Positions 12,036 through 20,094 of a DNA stretch of 64,000 bases are shown here, piece after piece. The notes beneath the pieces were generated by a model. It made no database searches. It was not told the origin of the DNA and saw only the letters and a program-made list of their open reading frames with translations. Made by a program: the position numbers and the translations under genes. The first letter of the stretch is position 1, and each line of letters opens with the position of its first letter. Origin of the DNA: Zeimonas sp964538505 (lineage in GTDB: Bacteria > Pseudomonadota > Gammaproteobacteria > Burkholderiales > Burkholderiaceae_E); assembly GCA_964538505.1 (NCBI GenBank), contig CAZIDY010000005.1:114529-178528 (forward strand), written 5' to 3'.

Positions 12036-12123
12036 CGACAGCGGAAGAGGCAGGCGGGCACTATAGCGCGCGGACGATCCACCCAGGGTCTGCGAACAGG
12101 CCTTCGAACCATTCCTCCGGGCG

Positions 12124-13386
12124 ATGAAGCGCGGGTTTTACACGATCATGGCGGCGCAGTTTTTCTCGTCGCTCGCCGATAATGCACTGCTGATCGCCGC
12201 CATTGCGCTGCTCATCGAGATGCACGCGCCGGCGTGGATGACGCCGCTGCTGAAGCTGTTCTTCACGGTGTCGTACGTGATGCTTGCGCCCTTCGTCGGC
12301 GCTTTCTCCGATTCGATGCCGAAGGGCCGCGTGATGTTCGTCACCAACCTGGTGAAGATCGTCGGCTGCCTGCTGATGTTCTTCACCGTGCATCCGCTGC
12401 TCGCGTATGCGGTCGTCGGCTTCGGCGCGGCGGCGTACTCGCCGGCGAAATACGGCATCCTGACCGAACTGCTGCCGCCGGAGAAGCTGGTCGCGGCGAA
12501 CGGCTGGATCGAGGGCACGACGGTGGCGTCGATCATCCTCGGCACCGTGCTCGGCGGTGCGCTGATCAGCGCACCGATCGCCTCCCGACTGCTGGCGCTC
12601 GACCTGCCGTGGATCGACACCGGCATCGACGCGCCCGCCGAGGTTGCGATCGTGACGATCGTGCTGGTCTACGCGGTGGCGGCACTGATCAACCTGCGCA
12701 TTCCGGACACCGGCGCGCGCTATCCACACCAGACGCACCATCCGCTGCGCGTGATGCGCGACTTCGTCGAGTGCAACCGGATCCTGTGGCGCGACAAGCT
12801 AGGGCAGATCTCGCTGTCGGTGACGACACTGTTCTGGGGCGCGGGCGCGACGCTGCAGTTCATCGTGCTCGACTGGGCACGCGAAGCGCTCGACATGCCG
12901 CTCAGTCGTGCGGCCATCCTGCAGGGCGTCGTCGCGCTCGGCATCGCCGGCGGCGCGGTGCTCGCCGCTCGCGCCGTCCGCCTGCGCGACTCGCTGCGCG
13001 TGCTGCCGGTGGGCGTCGCGATGGGCGTCGTCGTTCCGTGCATGACGCTCGTCGGCTCGCAGGCCGCCGCTTTCCCGGTGCTCGTGCTGATCGGCGCGCT
13101 CGCCGGCTTCTTCGTCGTACCGATGAACGCGCTGCTGCAGCACCGCGGCCACGTGCTGATGAGCGCCGGGCATTCGATCGCCGTGCAGAACTTCAACGAG
13201 AACCTGAACATCCTGCTGATGCTCGGCCTGTACTCGCTGCTCGTGCGGCTGGAGCTCGGCGTGAATGTCGTGATCGTCGTCTTCGGCGCCTTCGTGGCGC
13301 TGGCGATGGTGCTGATCATCCGGCGCCACCAAGCGAACCAGCGTGTGTTCGATTCGGTGTCGCTGATCGGCCAGAGCAAGCACTAG
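12124..13386 (+). CDS. lplT: Lysophospholipid transporter LplT
   Basis: Inner-membrane MFS-type flippase that returns lysophospholipids to the cytosolic leaflet for re-acylation. 420 aa with about 12 hydrophobic segments. The N-terminus (GFYTIMAAQFFSSLADNALL) and the AAYSPAKYGILTELLPP loop are characteristic of LplT. The divergent lplT/alr-radA arrangement is widespread in Burkholderiales and supports the call. The acyltransferase partner (Aas) is not in the window. Confidence 0.94.
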   Translation: MKRGFYTIMAAQFFSSLADNALLIAAIALLIEMHAPAWMTPLLKLFFTVSYVMLAPFVGAFSDSMPKGRVMFVTNLVKIVGCLLMFFTVHPLLAYAVVGFGAAAYSPAKYGILTELLPPEKLVAANGWIEGTTVASIILGTVLGGALISAPIASRLLALDLPWIDTGIDAPAEVAIVTIVLVYAVAALINLRIPDTGARYPHQTHHPLRVMRDFVECNRILWRDKLGQISLSVTTLFWGAGATLQFIVLDWAREALDMPLSRAAILQGVVALGIAGGAVLAARAVRLRDSLRVLPVGVAMGVVVPCMTLVGSQAAAFPVLVLIGALAGFFVVPMNALLQHRGHVLMSAGHSIAVQNFNENLNILLMLGLYSLLVRLELGVNVVIVVFGAFVALAMVLIIRRHQANQRVFDSVSLIGQSKH

Positions 13387-13439
13387 TGTTCTGTTCACAC
13401 GCGCGCGTTGCGGGCGGATCGGTCCGTGCGGGCAGGCGG

Positions 13440-14051
13440 CTATCCGGCGACGCTGCCGCCCTCGACCACCTCGCGCGCCAGGCACAGATCGGCCCAGGCC
13501 TCGACCTTCTGCTGAGGTGCGGCGAGCAGTTGCGACGGATGCCAGCTGACGACCACCGGAACGTGGTGCGAGCCGAGCTTCGACTCGTGCACGCGCCCGC
13601 GCAACGCGGTGGGCGGCGTTTCGGTGCGCAGCAACGCCTGCGCCGCGCCGGTGCCGAGTGCGACGAGGACGCGCGGCGCCATCGCGTCGATCTGCTCGGC
13701 GAGTACCGCTTCGGCCTCGGTCGTTGCGCCCTCGTCCTCGTAGGCCGCGCGCTGCGCGCCGAACGGAATGTGCGCCAGTCCGGCGGGGCGCAGGTCGAGC
13801 GCGACGAGCATGCGCTCGAGCAGGCGCATCGAGTCGAGCGACCGCGGATCGGCATCGCGCGCGCCGGTCGTCGGGTCGACCTGCTGCACTTCGCCGACGA
13901 AGAGCCAGCTGCCGGCCTCGTCGGACAGCAGGAAGAGGCTGCACGTTTCGTTTTCGGCCGGCACGGCGAGCGGCGGCGGCGGCGATGCGCGCCGTTGCCA
14001 GGAGGGGCCGATGCCGAGCGCGGCAAAGGCACGACGCTGCGACTCGTTCAC
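13440..14051 (-). CDS. Candidate DNA polymerase III psi subunit (HolD-like), degenerate uracil-DNA-glycosylase fold
   Basis: 203 aa. Seen directly: the C-terminal half resembles family-4 uracil-DNA glycosylases (VVVSWHPSQLL...KVEAWADL), but the active-site GEAPG...GEPF-type motif is replaced by GEVQQVDPTTG and no Fe-S cysteine set exists. Such a protein is unlikely to be an active glycosylase. The N-terminus (FAALGIGPSWQRRASPP) resembles the gamma-complex-binding peptide of E. coli psi, which has LGI, Trp and Arg-Arg-Pro at the same spacing. In E. coli and pseudomonads the psi gene lies beside rimI, and psi is known to have a glycosylase-like fold. Here the gene overlaps rimI by ATGA. The psi assignment is inference; automated annotation would probably call it a uracil-DNA glycosylase family protein. 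Confidence 0.6.
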   Translation of the reverse strand: MNESQRRAFAALGIGPSWQRRASPPPPLAVPAENETCSLFLLSDEAGSWLFVGEVQQVDPTTGARDADPRSLDSMRLLERMLVALDLRPAGLAHIPFGAQRAAYEDEGATTEAEAVLAEQIDAMAPRVLVALGTGAAQALLRTETPPTALRGRVHESKLGSHHVPVVVSWHPSQLLAAPQQKVEAWADLCLAREVVEGGSVAG

Positions 14052-14503
14052 GGTCCGATCCGCTTGAAGAGGACCTGTGCGTCCTCGCGGCCGTTCTCGG
14101 CGGGGTAATAGCCACGCCGCACGCCGATCGTCTCGAAGCCGGTCGAGCGATACAACGCCAGCGCGGGCGCATTCGACGGCCGGACCTCGAGCAGCATGCC
14201 GTGCGCACCGCGTGCCGACACGTCGCGCAGCAGCCAGTGCAGCATCTCGCGTCCGTATCCCCGCCCCTGCATCGGTCCGACGACGCTCAGGTTCAACAGA
14301 TGCACCTCATCGGGCAGCCACATCACGATCGCGTAGCCGATCAGCTCCGGTGCTTCCTCGACCTCGATCTCGAGAACCCACGCGTCATGGCCGGCGAGCA
14401 GCGAATCGGCGAAGTTGCCGCGCGTCCATGGAAACGGGTAGATCGACCGCTCGATCGCGGCGACCGCGTCCAGATCGCGACGACGCATCGGGCGCACGCG
14501 CAT
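14048..14503 (-). CDS. rimI: Ribosomal protein S18-alanine N-acetyltransferase RimI
   Basis: GNAT-family acetyltransferase for the N-terminal alanine of ribosomal protein S18. 151 aa. The acetyl-CoA-binding signature MQGRGYGREML lies at residues 78-88, and NAPALALYRSTGFETIGVRRGYY is the classic RimI C-terminus. The start codon overlaps the tsaB stop (TGATG), and the stop overlaps the next gene by ATGA, so tsaB-rimI-psi-like form one operon. Confidence 0.95.
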   Translation of the reverse strand: MRVRPMRRRDLDAVAAIERSIYPFPWTRGNFADSLLAGHDAWVLEIEVEEAPELIGYAIVMWLPDEVHLLNLSVVGPMQGRGYGREMLHWLLRDVSARGAHGMLLEVRPSNAPALALYRSTGFETIGVRRGYYPAENGREDAQVLFKRIGP

Positions 14504-15402
14504 CACTCTTCGGAAGAAGCACCCGAGCGGCGACGGGCCGCCCGCTGTTCGTCCCGATCGAGCGCGACCTTGTCGCGCAGGTAGCGCGGTGCGGCATCGG
14601 CGGCGCGGATCGCACGACCCTCGTGCCAGTCGGCACAGCCGAGCTCGGCGAGCGCATCGGCTCGCACGTAGGCGTCTTCGGCCACCGGAGCCGCCGGCAG
14701 GCCGCTGCCGAATCGGGCGTTCCATGCGAGCGCCGTCGGTGCATGCACCCAGGCATCGCCGGCCCGCACCAGCATCCGTGCGTCGACGATCGGACGGTGC
14801 GTGCGCAGCCAGTCGTCGATCTCGTCGACGAAGCGTTCGCGCGAGACGATACGTGGCGCCTCGAGCGTCTCCAGCCGCGCCGCGCCGGCGACGATGCTCG
14901 CGTCGTCGGCGAGCGGCCCGACCCGATACAGGGCGACATAGAGCTCGTCCATCCGTGCATCGTTGGCCGCCAGCACGGTTGCCTCGCTCGCGCCGAAGCG
15001 CACGCGCTGCCAGGCAAGCGCACGCAGCGAATCGATGGCGATCAGCGGCACGTCGAGCGCGAAGCCGAGGCCCTGAGCGACCGAGCAGGCCACGCGCAGG
15101 CCGGTGAAGGACCCGGGCCCGGCATCGAAGACGATCGCGTCGAGCTGCGCGAGCTCGAGGCTCGCACCGTGACACAGTTCGTCGACCATCGCGAGGATAT
15201 TCATCGACTGCTGCGTGCCGAGCGGCTCCGAGACGCAATCGCTCTCGTCGTCGCCGAGTCCGTGCCGGTACAGCGCCACCGAGCACCAGGTGCCCGAGGT
15301 CGACAGCGCGAGCAGGTGCACGGACCGCGCCTGCGTGGCGGCGGATCCGGTCTCGGGTCGCGGCGACGGCTCTCGTACGTCGGCTTCGGGCTTCGGGCTC
15401 AC
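14503..15402 (-). CDS. tsaB: tRNA N6-threonylcarbamoyladenosine biosynthesis protein TsaB
   Basis: Partner of TsaD and TsaE in making the t6A37 modification of ANN-decoding tRNAs. 299 aa from a GTG at 15402. The ASKHA-like core starts only at residue 28 with VHLLALSTSGTWCSVALY, and FDAGPGSFTGLRVACSVAQGLGFALD is the TsaB signature. The first 27 residues are polar and unlike the family, and codon 28 is itself a GTG (15321). The true start may therefore be 15321, giving 272 aa. Neither candidate has a clear ribosome site. Confidence 0.93.
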   Translation of the reverse strand: MSPKPEADVREPSPRPETGSAATQARSVHLLALSTSGTWCSVALYRHGLGDDESDCVSEPLGTQQSMNILAMVDELCHGASLELAQLDAIVFDAGPGSFTGLRVACSVAQGLGFALDVPLIAIDSLRALAWQRVRFGASEATVLAANDARMDELYVALYRVGPLADDASIVAGAARLETLEAPRIVSRERFVDEIDDWLRTHRPIVDARMLVRAGDAWVHAPTALAWNARFGSGLPAAPVAEDAYVRADALAELGCADWHEGRAIRAADAAPRYLRDKVALDRDEQRAARRRSGASSEE

Positions 15403-15484
15403 CCGGCGATTCTAGTGTCTGTTCCCTCCGGCATCATTCCGGTCGCGGAACCCGAGCCGATGCAGGGATCGCTGCTGTGTCGTC

Positions 15485-15796
15485 TCAATCGCGCCGCGAG
15501 CCGCGGCGACGCGACTCGGGCGGGCGCGCATCGCGCAGCTGTTCTCGCAGTCGCTCGCGCTCGGCCGGGCTCAGCCGCTCGCGCGACGGCGAAGCGCGGC
15601 GCCGGGAATCGTCGCGCGCCCGTTCGCCGCGCTGTGCGTCGTGCTTGCGCAGCTCGCTACGGAAGCGCTCCCGCTGGTCGGGATCCATGCGCCCGGAGGC
15701 CTGCGCCGGCGCGGGCAACGCGAGCAGCAGGCCGATCGCCAGCGCGCACCCGGCGGCGGCCGTACGACGAAGGCGGGAGTGGATGCGCGCGTTCAT
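15485..15796 (-). CDS. Small secreted Arg/Glu-rich protein of unknown function
   Basis: 103 aa from the ATG at 15796. A signal peptide is visible: basic N-terminus, hydrophobic stretch AAAGCALAIGLLLALPA and an AQA-type cleavage site near residue 32. The mature part is almost entirely charged, with two related blocks (PDQRERFRSELRKH and SPAERERLREQLRDA), and is probably helical. It diverges from the ompR-like gene with 134 bases between them. The family was not recognised. The frame also opens further upstream at 15886, but that start would precede the signal peptide. Confidence 0.6.
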   Translation of the reverse strand: MNARIHSRLRRTAAAGCALAIGLLLALPAPAQASGRMDPDQRERFRSELRKHDAQRGERARDDSRRRASPSRERLSPAERERLREQLRDARPPESRRRGSRRD

Positions 15797-15843
15797 TGCG
15801 CGCATTCTAGGGGCGCGAACGCGCTCGCGACGAAGCGATGCGC

Positions 15844-15879
15844 GTAAACGATGTCTCGATGATGTAACAACCGGTAACA
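15844..15879 (+). promoter_or_regulatory. Direct GTAACA repeats upstream of the OmpR-type regulator
   Basis: GTAACA occurs at 15864-15869 and again at 15874-15879, exactly 10 bases apart, with a related GTAAAC at 15844-15849. Tandem half-sites at one helical turn are the usual operator form for OmpR/PhoB-family regulators. The site lies 52-87 bases before the response-regulator ATG and also upstream of the divergent secreted-protein gene. Autoregulation is inferred only from this geometry. Confidence 0.4.
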
Positions 15880-15930
15880 CGCGCACTGCGACTGCGTTGC
15901 GCGAGCCGCGTCCCGCTATGATCGCCCCCC

Positions 15931-16650
15931 ATGAATGCCGCGCCCCGCAAGCTGCTCGTCGTCGACGACGATCCGAAACTGCGCGAACTGTTGCGCCGCT
16001 ACCTGAGCGAGAACGGCTTCGAGGTCAGCGTCGCGCAGGATGCGCCGGCGATGAATCGGCTGATGCAGCGCGAGCGTTTCGAGCTGATCGTGCTCGACCT
16101 GATGCTGCCCGGCGAGGACGGCCTGTCGATCGTGCGCCGGCTGCGCGGTGCCAACGACCGCACGCCGATCGTCGTGCTCACCGCCAAGGGCGACGACGTC
16201 GATCGCATTGTCGGCCTGGAGCTCGGTGCCGACGACTACCTGGGCAAGCCCTTCAATCCGCGCGAGCTGCTGGCGCGCATCCACGCGGTACTGCGGCGTC
16301 AGCCCCCGCCGGAGCTGCCCGGTGCACCGAGCGCCGAGCCGATCGAGGTGCGCTTCGGGCCCTTCCGGCTGAATCTCGCCACGCGCCAGCTCAGCCGCGA
16401 CGGTGAGCCGGTTCCGCTGACCACCGGCGAATTCGCCGTGCTGAAGGTGCTCGTGCAGCATGCACGCACGCCCCTCACGCGTGAGAAGCTGATGTCGCTT
16501 GCGCGCGGCCGCGAGTACGGAGCCTACGACCGCAGCCTCGATGTGCAGGTGTCGCGGCTGCGCAGGCTGATCGAGACCGATCCGCAGCAGCCGCGACTGA
16601 TCCAGACCGTCTGGGGTGTCGGCTACGTGTTCGTTCCGGACGGCGAATGA
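15931..16650 (+). CDS. ompR: OmpR-family response regulator
   Basis: DNA-binding response regulator, 239 aa. The receiver domain has the acidic pocket VVDDD at residues 10-14, phospho-acceptor Asp56 (IVLDLMLPGEDG) and the conserved Lys in LGKPFNP. The C-terminal winged-helix domain ends with SRLRRLIETDP...VWGVGYVF. Over its length it is closest to OmpR (YLSENGFEV, GREYGAYDRSLDVQVSRLRR). Its stop overlaps the next ATG, so it is coupled to the kinase gene. Confidence 0.92.
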   Translation: MNAAPRKLLVVDDDPKLRELLRRYLSENGFEVSVAQDAPAMNRLMQRERFELIVLDLMLPGEDGLSIVRRLRGANDRTPIVVLTAKGDDVDRIVGLELGADDYLGKPFNPRELLARIHAVLRRQPPPELPGAPSAEPIEVRFGPFRLNLATRQLSRDGEPVPLTTGEFAVLKVLVQHARTPLTREKLMSLARGREYGAYDRSLDVQVSRLRRLIETDPQQPRLIQTVWGVGYVFVPDGE

Positions 16651-18032
16651 TGTACGCGGCGCGCGTTGCGGCCGCATCGACGGCGAGACGCCCGCGCCCG
16701 ATCAGCCTGTTCTGGCGCACCTTCGGCCTGGTCGCGCTGCTGATCGTCGCAAGCTTCGTCGCGACGCTCGGCGCGGCACGACTGCTCGAGCGTGCGCCCC
16801 CCGAGCAGCGCCTCGCCTGGGAGATCGCCTCGGTCGTCAATCTCACGCGCGCGGCGTTGGTGAGCGCCGAGCCCGAGCGCCGACTGCAACTGCTCGACGA
16901 GCTCGCGCAGCAGGAAGAGGTGCGGGTGTTGCCGAAGGAACCGGGCGACTCCATCGACTCGTCGGCCACCGGTGCGCGGCTGCGCGCGCTCGAGCCGCGA
17001 CTGCGTCCGCTGCTCGGCCCTTCCACGGAGGTGGCCGGGCGCGTCAACGACGTCGATGCGGTGTGGATCAGCTTCGAGATCGACGGCGACGAGTACTGGC
17101 TGATCCTGCCCCGCGACCGCGTCGAGCGGCAGTTCGGCCCGAGCCTGGCGCTGCTGTCGCTGATCGCCGCTGCCTTCGCGCTGGTCGGCGCACTCGTCAT
17201 CTCGCGGCTCGTCAATCGCCCGCTGTCGGATCTCGCCGGCGCGATCGACCGCGTCAGCCGCGGACAGGCGCCGTCGCCGCTCGCCGAGAACGGGCCGACC
17301 GAGATTGCCGCGGTGAATCGCCGTTTCAACCAGCTCGCGGCCGATCTCGCCGAGCTCGACGCCGACCGTGCGCTCGCGCTCGCCGGCATCTCGCACGACA
17401 TCCGCAATCCGCTCGCTCGGCTGCGCATGGAAATCGAGCTCGCATCGCTCGAGGAAGGCCAGCGCGAGTCGATGGTCGACGACGTGGAGCGCATCGACCG
17501 CATCGTCGGGCAGTTCATCGGATATGCGCAGATCGCGCAGCCGCCGCGGGCGGAGCTCGTCGATACGGGCGCCGTGCTCGCGTCGATCGCGAACGCGTAT
17601 CGCGGCGACATCGCATCGGGTGCGCTCGCGCTGTCGATCGACGCCGACGATGCGTTGCGCTGGTTCGGCGACCCGACCGACCTGCAGCGCGCCGTCGGCA
17701 ACGTGATCGAAAACGCCCTGCACTACGGCCGGCGCGAAGACGAGCGCAGCGTCCGCGTCGAGCTGCAGGCGCGCCGCACCGACAGCGGTATCACGCTCGT
17801 GCTGCGCGACGACGGTCCCGGCATCGCCAACGACGATTTCGAGCGACTGCTGCGGCCGTTCACGCGCGTCGATCGCGCGCGCGGCGAGCATGGCGGCTCG
17901 GGGCTGGGGCTGGCGATCGTGGAGCGGCTCGCACGGCGCTACGGGGGTCGAGCGCGCCTGTCGAACGATGCGCGCGGGGGCCTGCGCGTCGAGATCGAGC
18001 TTCCCGACTACCGGCCTCCGGCGAGGCGTTGA
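16647..18032 (+). CDS. envZ: EnvZ-type sensor histidine kinase
   Basis: Inner-membrane osmosensor-type kinase, 461 aa. Transmembrane helix 1 spans about 25-45, a periplasmic loop of about 120 residues follows, and helix 2 spans about 167-187. A HAMP domain (SRLVNRPLSDLAGAIDRVSRG) comes next, then the H-box with phospho-accepting His250 (GISHDIRNPLARLR). The N-box (NVIENALHYG) and G-boxes (DDGPGI, GGSGLGLAIVERL) complete the ATPase domain. Partner of the preceding OmpR-type regulator, whose stop codon it overlaps. Confidence 0.92.
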   Translation: MMYAARVAAASTARRPRPISLFWRTFGLVALLIVASFVATLGAARLLERAPPEQRLAWEIASVVNLTRAALVSAEPERRLQLLDELAQQEEVRVLPKEPGDSIDSSATGARLRALEPRLRPLLGPSTEVAGRVNDVDAVWISFEIDGDEYWLILPRDRVERQFGPSLALLSLIAAAFALVGALVISRLVNRPLSDLAGAIDRVSRGQAPSPLAENGPTEIAAVNRRFNQLAADLAELDADRALALAGISHDIRNPLARLRMEIELASLEEGQRESMVDDVERIDRIVGQFIGYAQIAQPPRAELVDTGAVLASIANAYRGDIASGALALSIDADDALRWFGDPTDLQRAVGNVIENALHYGRREDERSVRVELQARRTDSGITLVLRDDGPGIANDDFERLLRPFTRVDRARGEHGGSGLGLAIVERLARRYGGRARLSNDARGGLRVEIELPDYRPPARR

Positions 18033-18078
18033 TCGACGGACGGCGATAGGCGACACTTACCAATCGAATTTAGTCAAT

Positions 18079-18111
18079 CAATTGGATTCCTCAATTGCCC
18101 TTTGCTACATT
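18079..18111 (+). promoter_or_regulatory. Candidate promoter/operator of the rubrerythrin operon
   Basis: An AT-rich island in GC-rich surroundings. A -35-like TTGGAT at 18082-18087 and a -10-like TACATT at 18106-18111 are 18 bases apart. Two copies of the palindrome CAATTG (18079-18084 and 18092-18097) overlap the -35 box with centres 13 bases apart and could be an operator. The regulator is unknown. Confidence 0.4.
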
Positions 18112-18192
18112 CGAGGCGAACGGCGCAGCGTGCGCCCCGAGCCGCGGGCGGCATCGGCCTCCCGCTTCCTCTCTACGAACAGGAGACGTCCC

Positions 18193-18612
18193 ATGGCCGC
18201 GTTGAAAGGCACCCGTACCCACCAGAACCTGAAAGACGCGTTCGCCGGCGAGAGCCAGGCCAACCGCCGCTACCTCTATTTCGCGAACAAGGCCGACGTC
18301 GAGGGCCAGCCCGAGATCGCGGCGCTGTTCCGCTCGACGGCCGAAGGCGAGACCGGCCATGCACACGGCCACCTCGACTACCTGGCCGAGGTGGGCGACC
18401 CGGCCACCGACCTGCCGATCGGCAACTCGGAGAAGAACCTGAAGTCGGCCGTCGCCGGCGAGACGCACGAGTACACCGACATGTATCCGGGCATGGCGAA
18501 GACTGCGCGCGACGAAGGCTTCGACGAGATCGCCGACTGGTTCGAGACGCTCGCCAAGGCCGAGCGTTCGCATGCGAACAAGTTCGCCAAGGCGCTCGAG
18601 ACGATGGCCTGA
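18193..18612 (+). CDS. Rubrerythrin-family diiron protein (no rubredoxin domain)
   Basis: Ferritin-like four-helix protein, 139 aa, about the length of the erythrin domain alone; the C-terminal rubredoxin centre of classical rubrerythrin is absent. Candidate diiron ligands are E20, E53-H56 (ETGH), E90/E93 and E124-H127 (ERSH). Classical rubrerythrins reduce hydrogen peroxide with electrons from rubredoxin or a reductase; this one would need another donor. The AGGAGA ribosome site at about 18181 fixes the start. A hairpin terminator follows, then a Hdr-like Fe-S gene and a DUF3501 gene. Confidence 0.9.
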   Translation: MAALKGTRTHQNLKDAFAGESQANRRYLYFANKADVEGQPEIAALFRSTAEGETGHAHGHLDYLAEVGDPATDLPIGNSEKNLKSAVAGETHEYTDMYPGMAKTARDEGFDEIADWFETLAKAERSHANKFAKALETMA

Positions 18613-18680
18613 GGCTGCCGCTTCGGGACCCGGGCCGCGGCGAACAGGCCCTGGTCCCGGAACGCATCGTTGCATCATCA

Positions 18681-18703
18681 GGGGAGCGCACCGCTCCCCT
18701 TTT
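18681..18703 (+). terminator. Rho-independent terminator after the rubrerythrin gene
   Basis: An 8-bp perfect stem GGGGAGCG/CGCTCCCC (18681-18688 and 18692-18699) with a 3-base loop is followed by TTTT. It ends 15 bases before the next start codon. It would reduce read-through, so the abundant small rubrerythrin can be made in excess of the downstream Fe-S protein. Confidence 0.75.
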
Positions 18704-18717
18704 CACGAGGAGGCCCG

Positions 18718-20073
18718 ATGACTGCGCGAGAAGGGTCGCTCGAGGCCCCCACCCGTCACCCGCTCGACTGGAAGAACCCCGACTTCCACGACGAAGCGAA
18801 GGCGCTCGACGAGATGCAGCGCATCTTCGACATCTGCCATGGATGCCGACGCTGCGTGAGCCTGTGCAATTCGTTCCCGACGCTGTTCGACCTGATCGAC
18901 GAGTCGTCCACCGGCGAGATCGACGGCGTCGACCGTGCCGACTACGGAAAAGTGGTCGACCAGTGCTATCTGTGCGACCTCTGCTACATGACGAAATGCC
19001 CGTACGTTCCGCCGCATCCGTGGAACGTCGACTTTCCGCACGTGATGCTGCGCGCGAAGGCCATCGGATTCCGTCGCGGAACGCCGACGAAATTTCGCGA
19101 CACCAACCTGTCGGCCACCGACCGCAACGGCCGGCTCGCGTCGATTCCGGTGGTGGCGCAGATGGTCAACAAGGCCAACACGAGCGCGCCGCTGCGCAGG
19201 GTGCTCGAGAAGGGTCTCGGCGTACATCGCGAGGCGTGGTTGCCCGAATTTACGTCGCGCAGGTTCCGCAGCAAGGCGCAGGCGTCGACGCCGCACCCGG
19301 TGCGCGACGGCGAGCGCACGCCGGGCAAGGTCGTCGTCTACGCGACCTGCTACGTCAACTACAACGAGCCCGGCATCGGGCACGACCTGCTGAAGGTGCT
19401 CGCGCACAACGAGGTCCCGTACGTGCTGGCCGAGCGTGAGGCCTGCTGCGGAATGCCGAAGCTCGAGCTCGGCGACCTCGACTCGGTCGAGAAGCTGAAG
19501 GAGCGCAACGTACCCGCGCTGGCGAAGCTCGCGCGCGATGGCTACGCGATCCTCGCGCCGATCCCGTCGTGCGCGCTGATGTACAAGCAGGAGCTGCCGC
19601 TGCTCTTTCCCGACGATGCCGACGTGCGTGCGGTGCGCGACGCGATGTTCGATCCCTTCGAGTATTTCGTGCAGCGCGCGAAGGATGGTCTGCTGAAGAC
19701 CGAGTTCCCGCGTGCACTCGGCCGGGTCTCCTACCACGTCGCCTGCCACCTGCGCGTGCAGAACGTCGGGCAGAAGACGCGCGAGCTGCTCGAGTCGATT
19801 CCGGGCACGCAGGTCCGCACCGTCGAGCGCTGCTCGGGCCATGCGGGCACCTGGGGCGTGAAGAAGGAGTTCCACGAGATCGCGATGAAGATCGGCCGGC
19901 CGGTGTTTCGCCAGATGGGCGAGCACCCCGACGGCGAGCCCGACTGGATCTCGTCGGACTGCCAGCTGGCCGGACATCACATCGGGCAGGGAATGGCCGC
20001 AACCGGTCGCGACATCGACGACCGGCTCGCCCATCCGCTGACGCTGCTGCGGATCGCATACGGGCTGTCCTGA
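18718..20073 (+). CDS. HdrD/GlpC-like Fe-S oxidoreductase with CCG domains
   Basis: 451 aa cytosolic protein. The N-terminus has two cysteine-rich clusters, CHGCRRCVSLC near residue 40 and CYLCDLCYMTKC near residue 84, typical of two [4Fe-4S] centres. The C-terminal half has one full CCG-type domain (ACCGMPKLELGDL) and a second in which CCG is changed to CSG (ERCSGHAGTWG). This layout is like GlpC and the HdrD/HdrB families, which move electrons between Fe-S centres and thiols or quinones; the substrate is unknown. A GAGGAGG ribosome site precedes the ATG at 18718. It lies between rubrerythrin and DUF3501 and could be the electron donor of the diiron protein, which is an inference. Confidence 0.85.
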   Translation: MTAREGSLEAPTRHPLDWKNPDFHDEAKALDEMQRIFDICHGCRRCVSLCNSFPTLFDLIDESSTGEIDGVDRADYGKVVDQCYLCDLCYMTKCPYVPPHPWNVDFPHVMLRAKAIGFRRGTPTKFRDTNLSATDRNGRLASIPVVAQMVNKANTSAPLRRVLEKGLGVHREAWLPEFTSRRFRSKAQASTPHPVRDGERTPGKVVVYATCYVNYNEPGIGHDLLKVLAHNEVPYVLAEREACCGMPKLELGDLDSVEKLKERNVPALAKLARDGYAILAPIPSCALMYKQELPLLFPDDADVRAVRDAMFDPFEYFVQRAKDGLLKTEFPRALGRVSYHVACHLRVQNVGQKTRELLESIPGTQVRTVERCSGHAGTWGVKKEFHEIAMKIGRPVFRQMGEHPDGEPDWISSDCQLAGHHIGQGMAATGRDIDDRLAHPLTLLRIAYGLS

Positions 20074-20094
20074 AGACCCACGGAGGAGATCGAG

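Noticed and set aside
12061..12741. An open frame on the minus strand between alr and lplT
   Set aside because: It runs antisense through lplT, whose membrane-protein frame is well supported; the translation is polar shadow sequence.
13440..14051. Calling this gene an active uracil-DNA glycosylase
   Set aside because: The catalytic loop and Fe-S cysteines of family 4 are missing, so activity is unlikely.
18718..20073. Annotating the Fe-S protein as GlpC of anaerobic glycerol-3-phosphate dehydrogenase
   Set aside because: No glpA or glpB is nearby, the second CCG domain is altered, and the rubrerythrin/DUF3501 neighbours point to another role.
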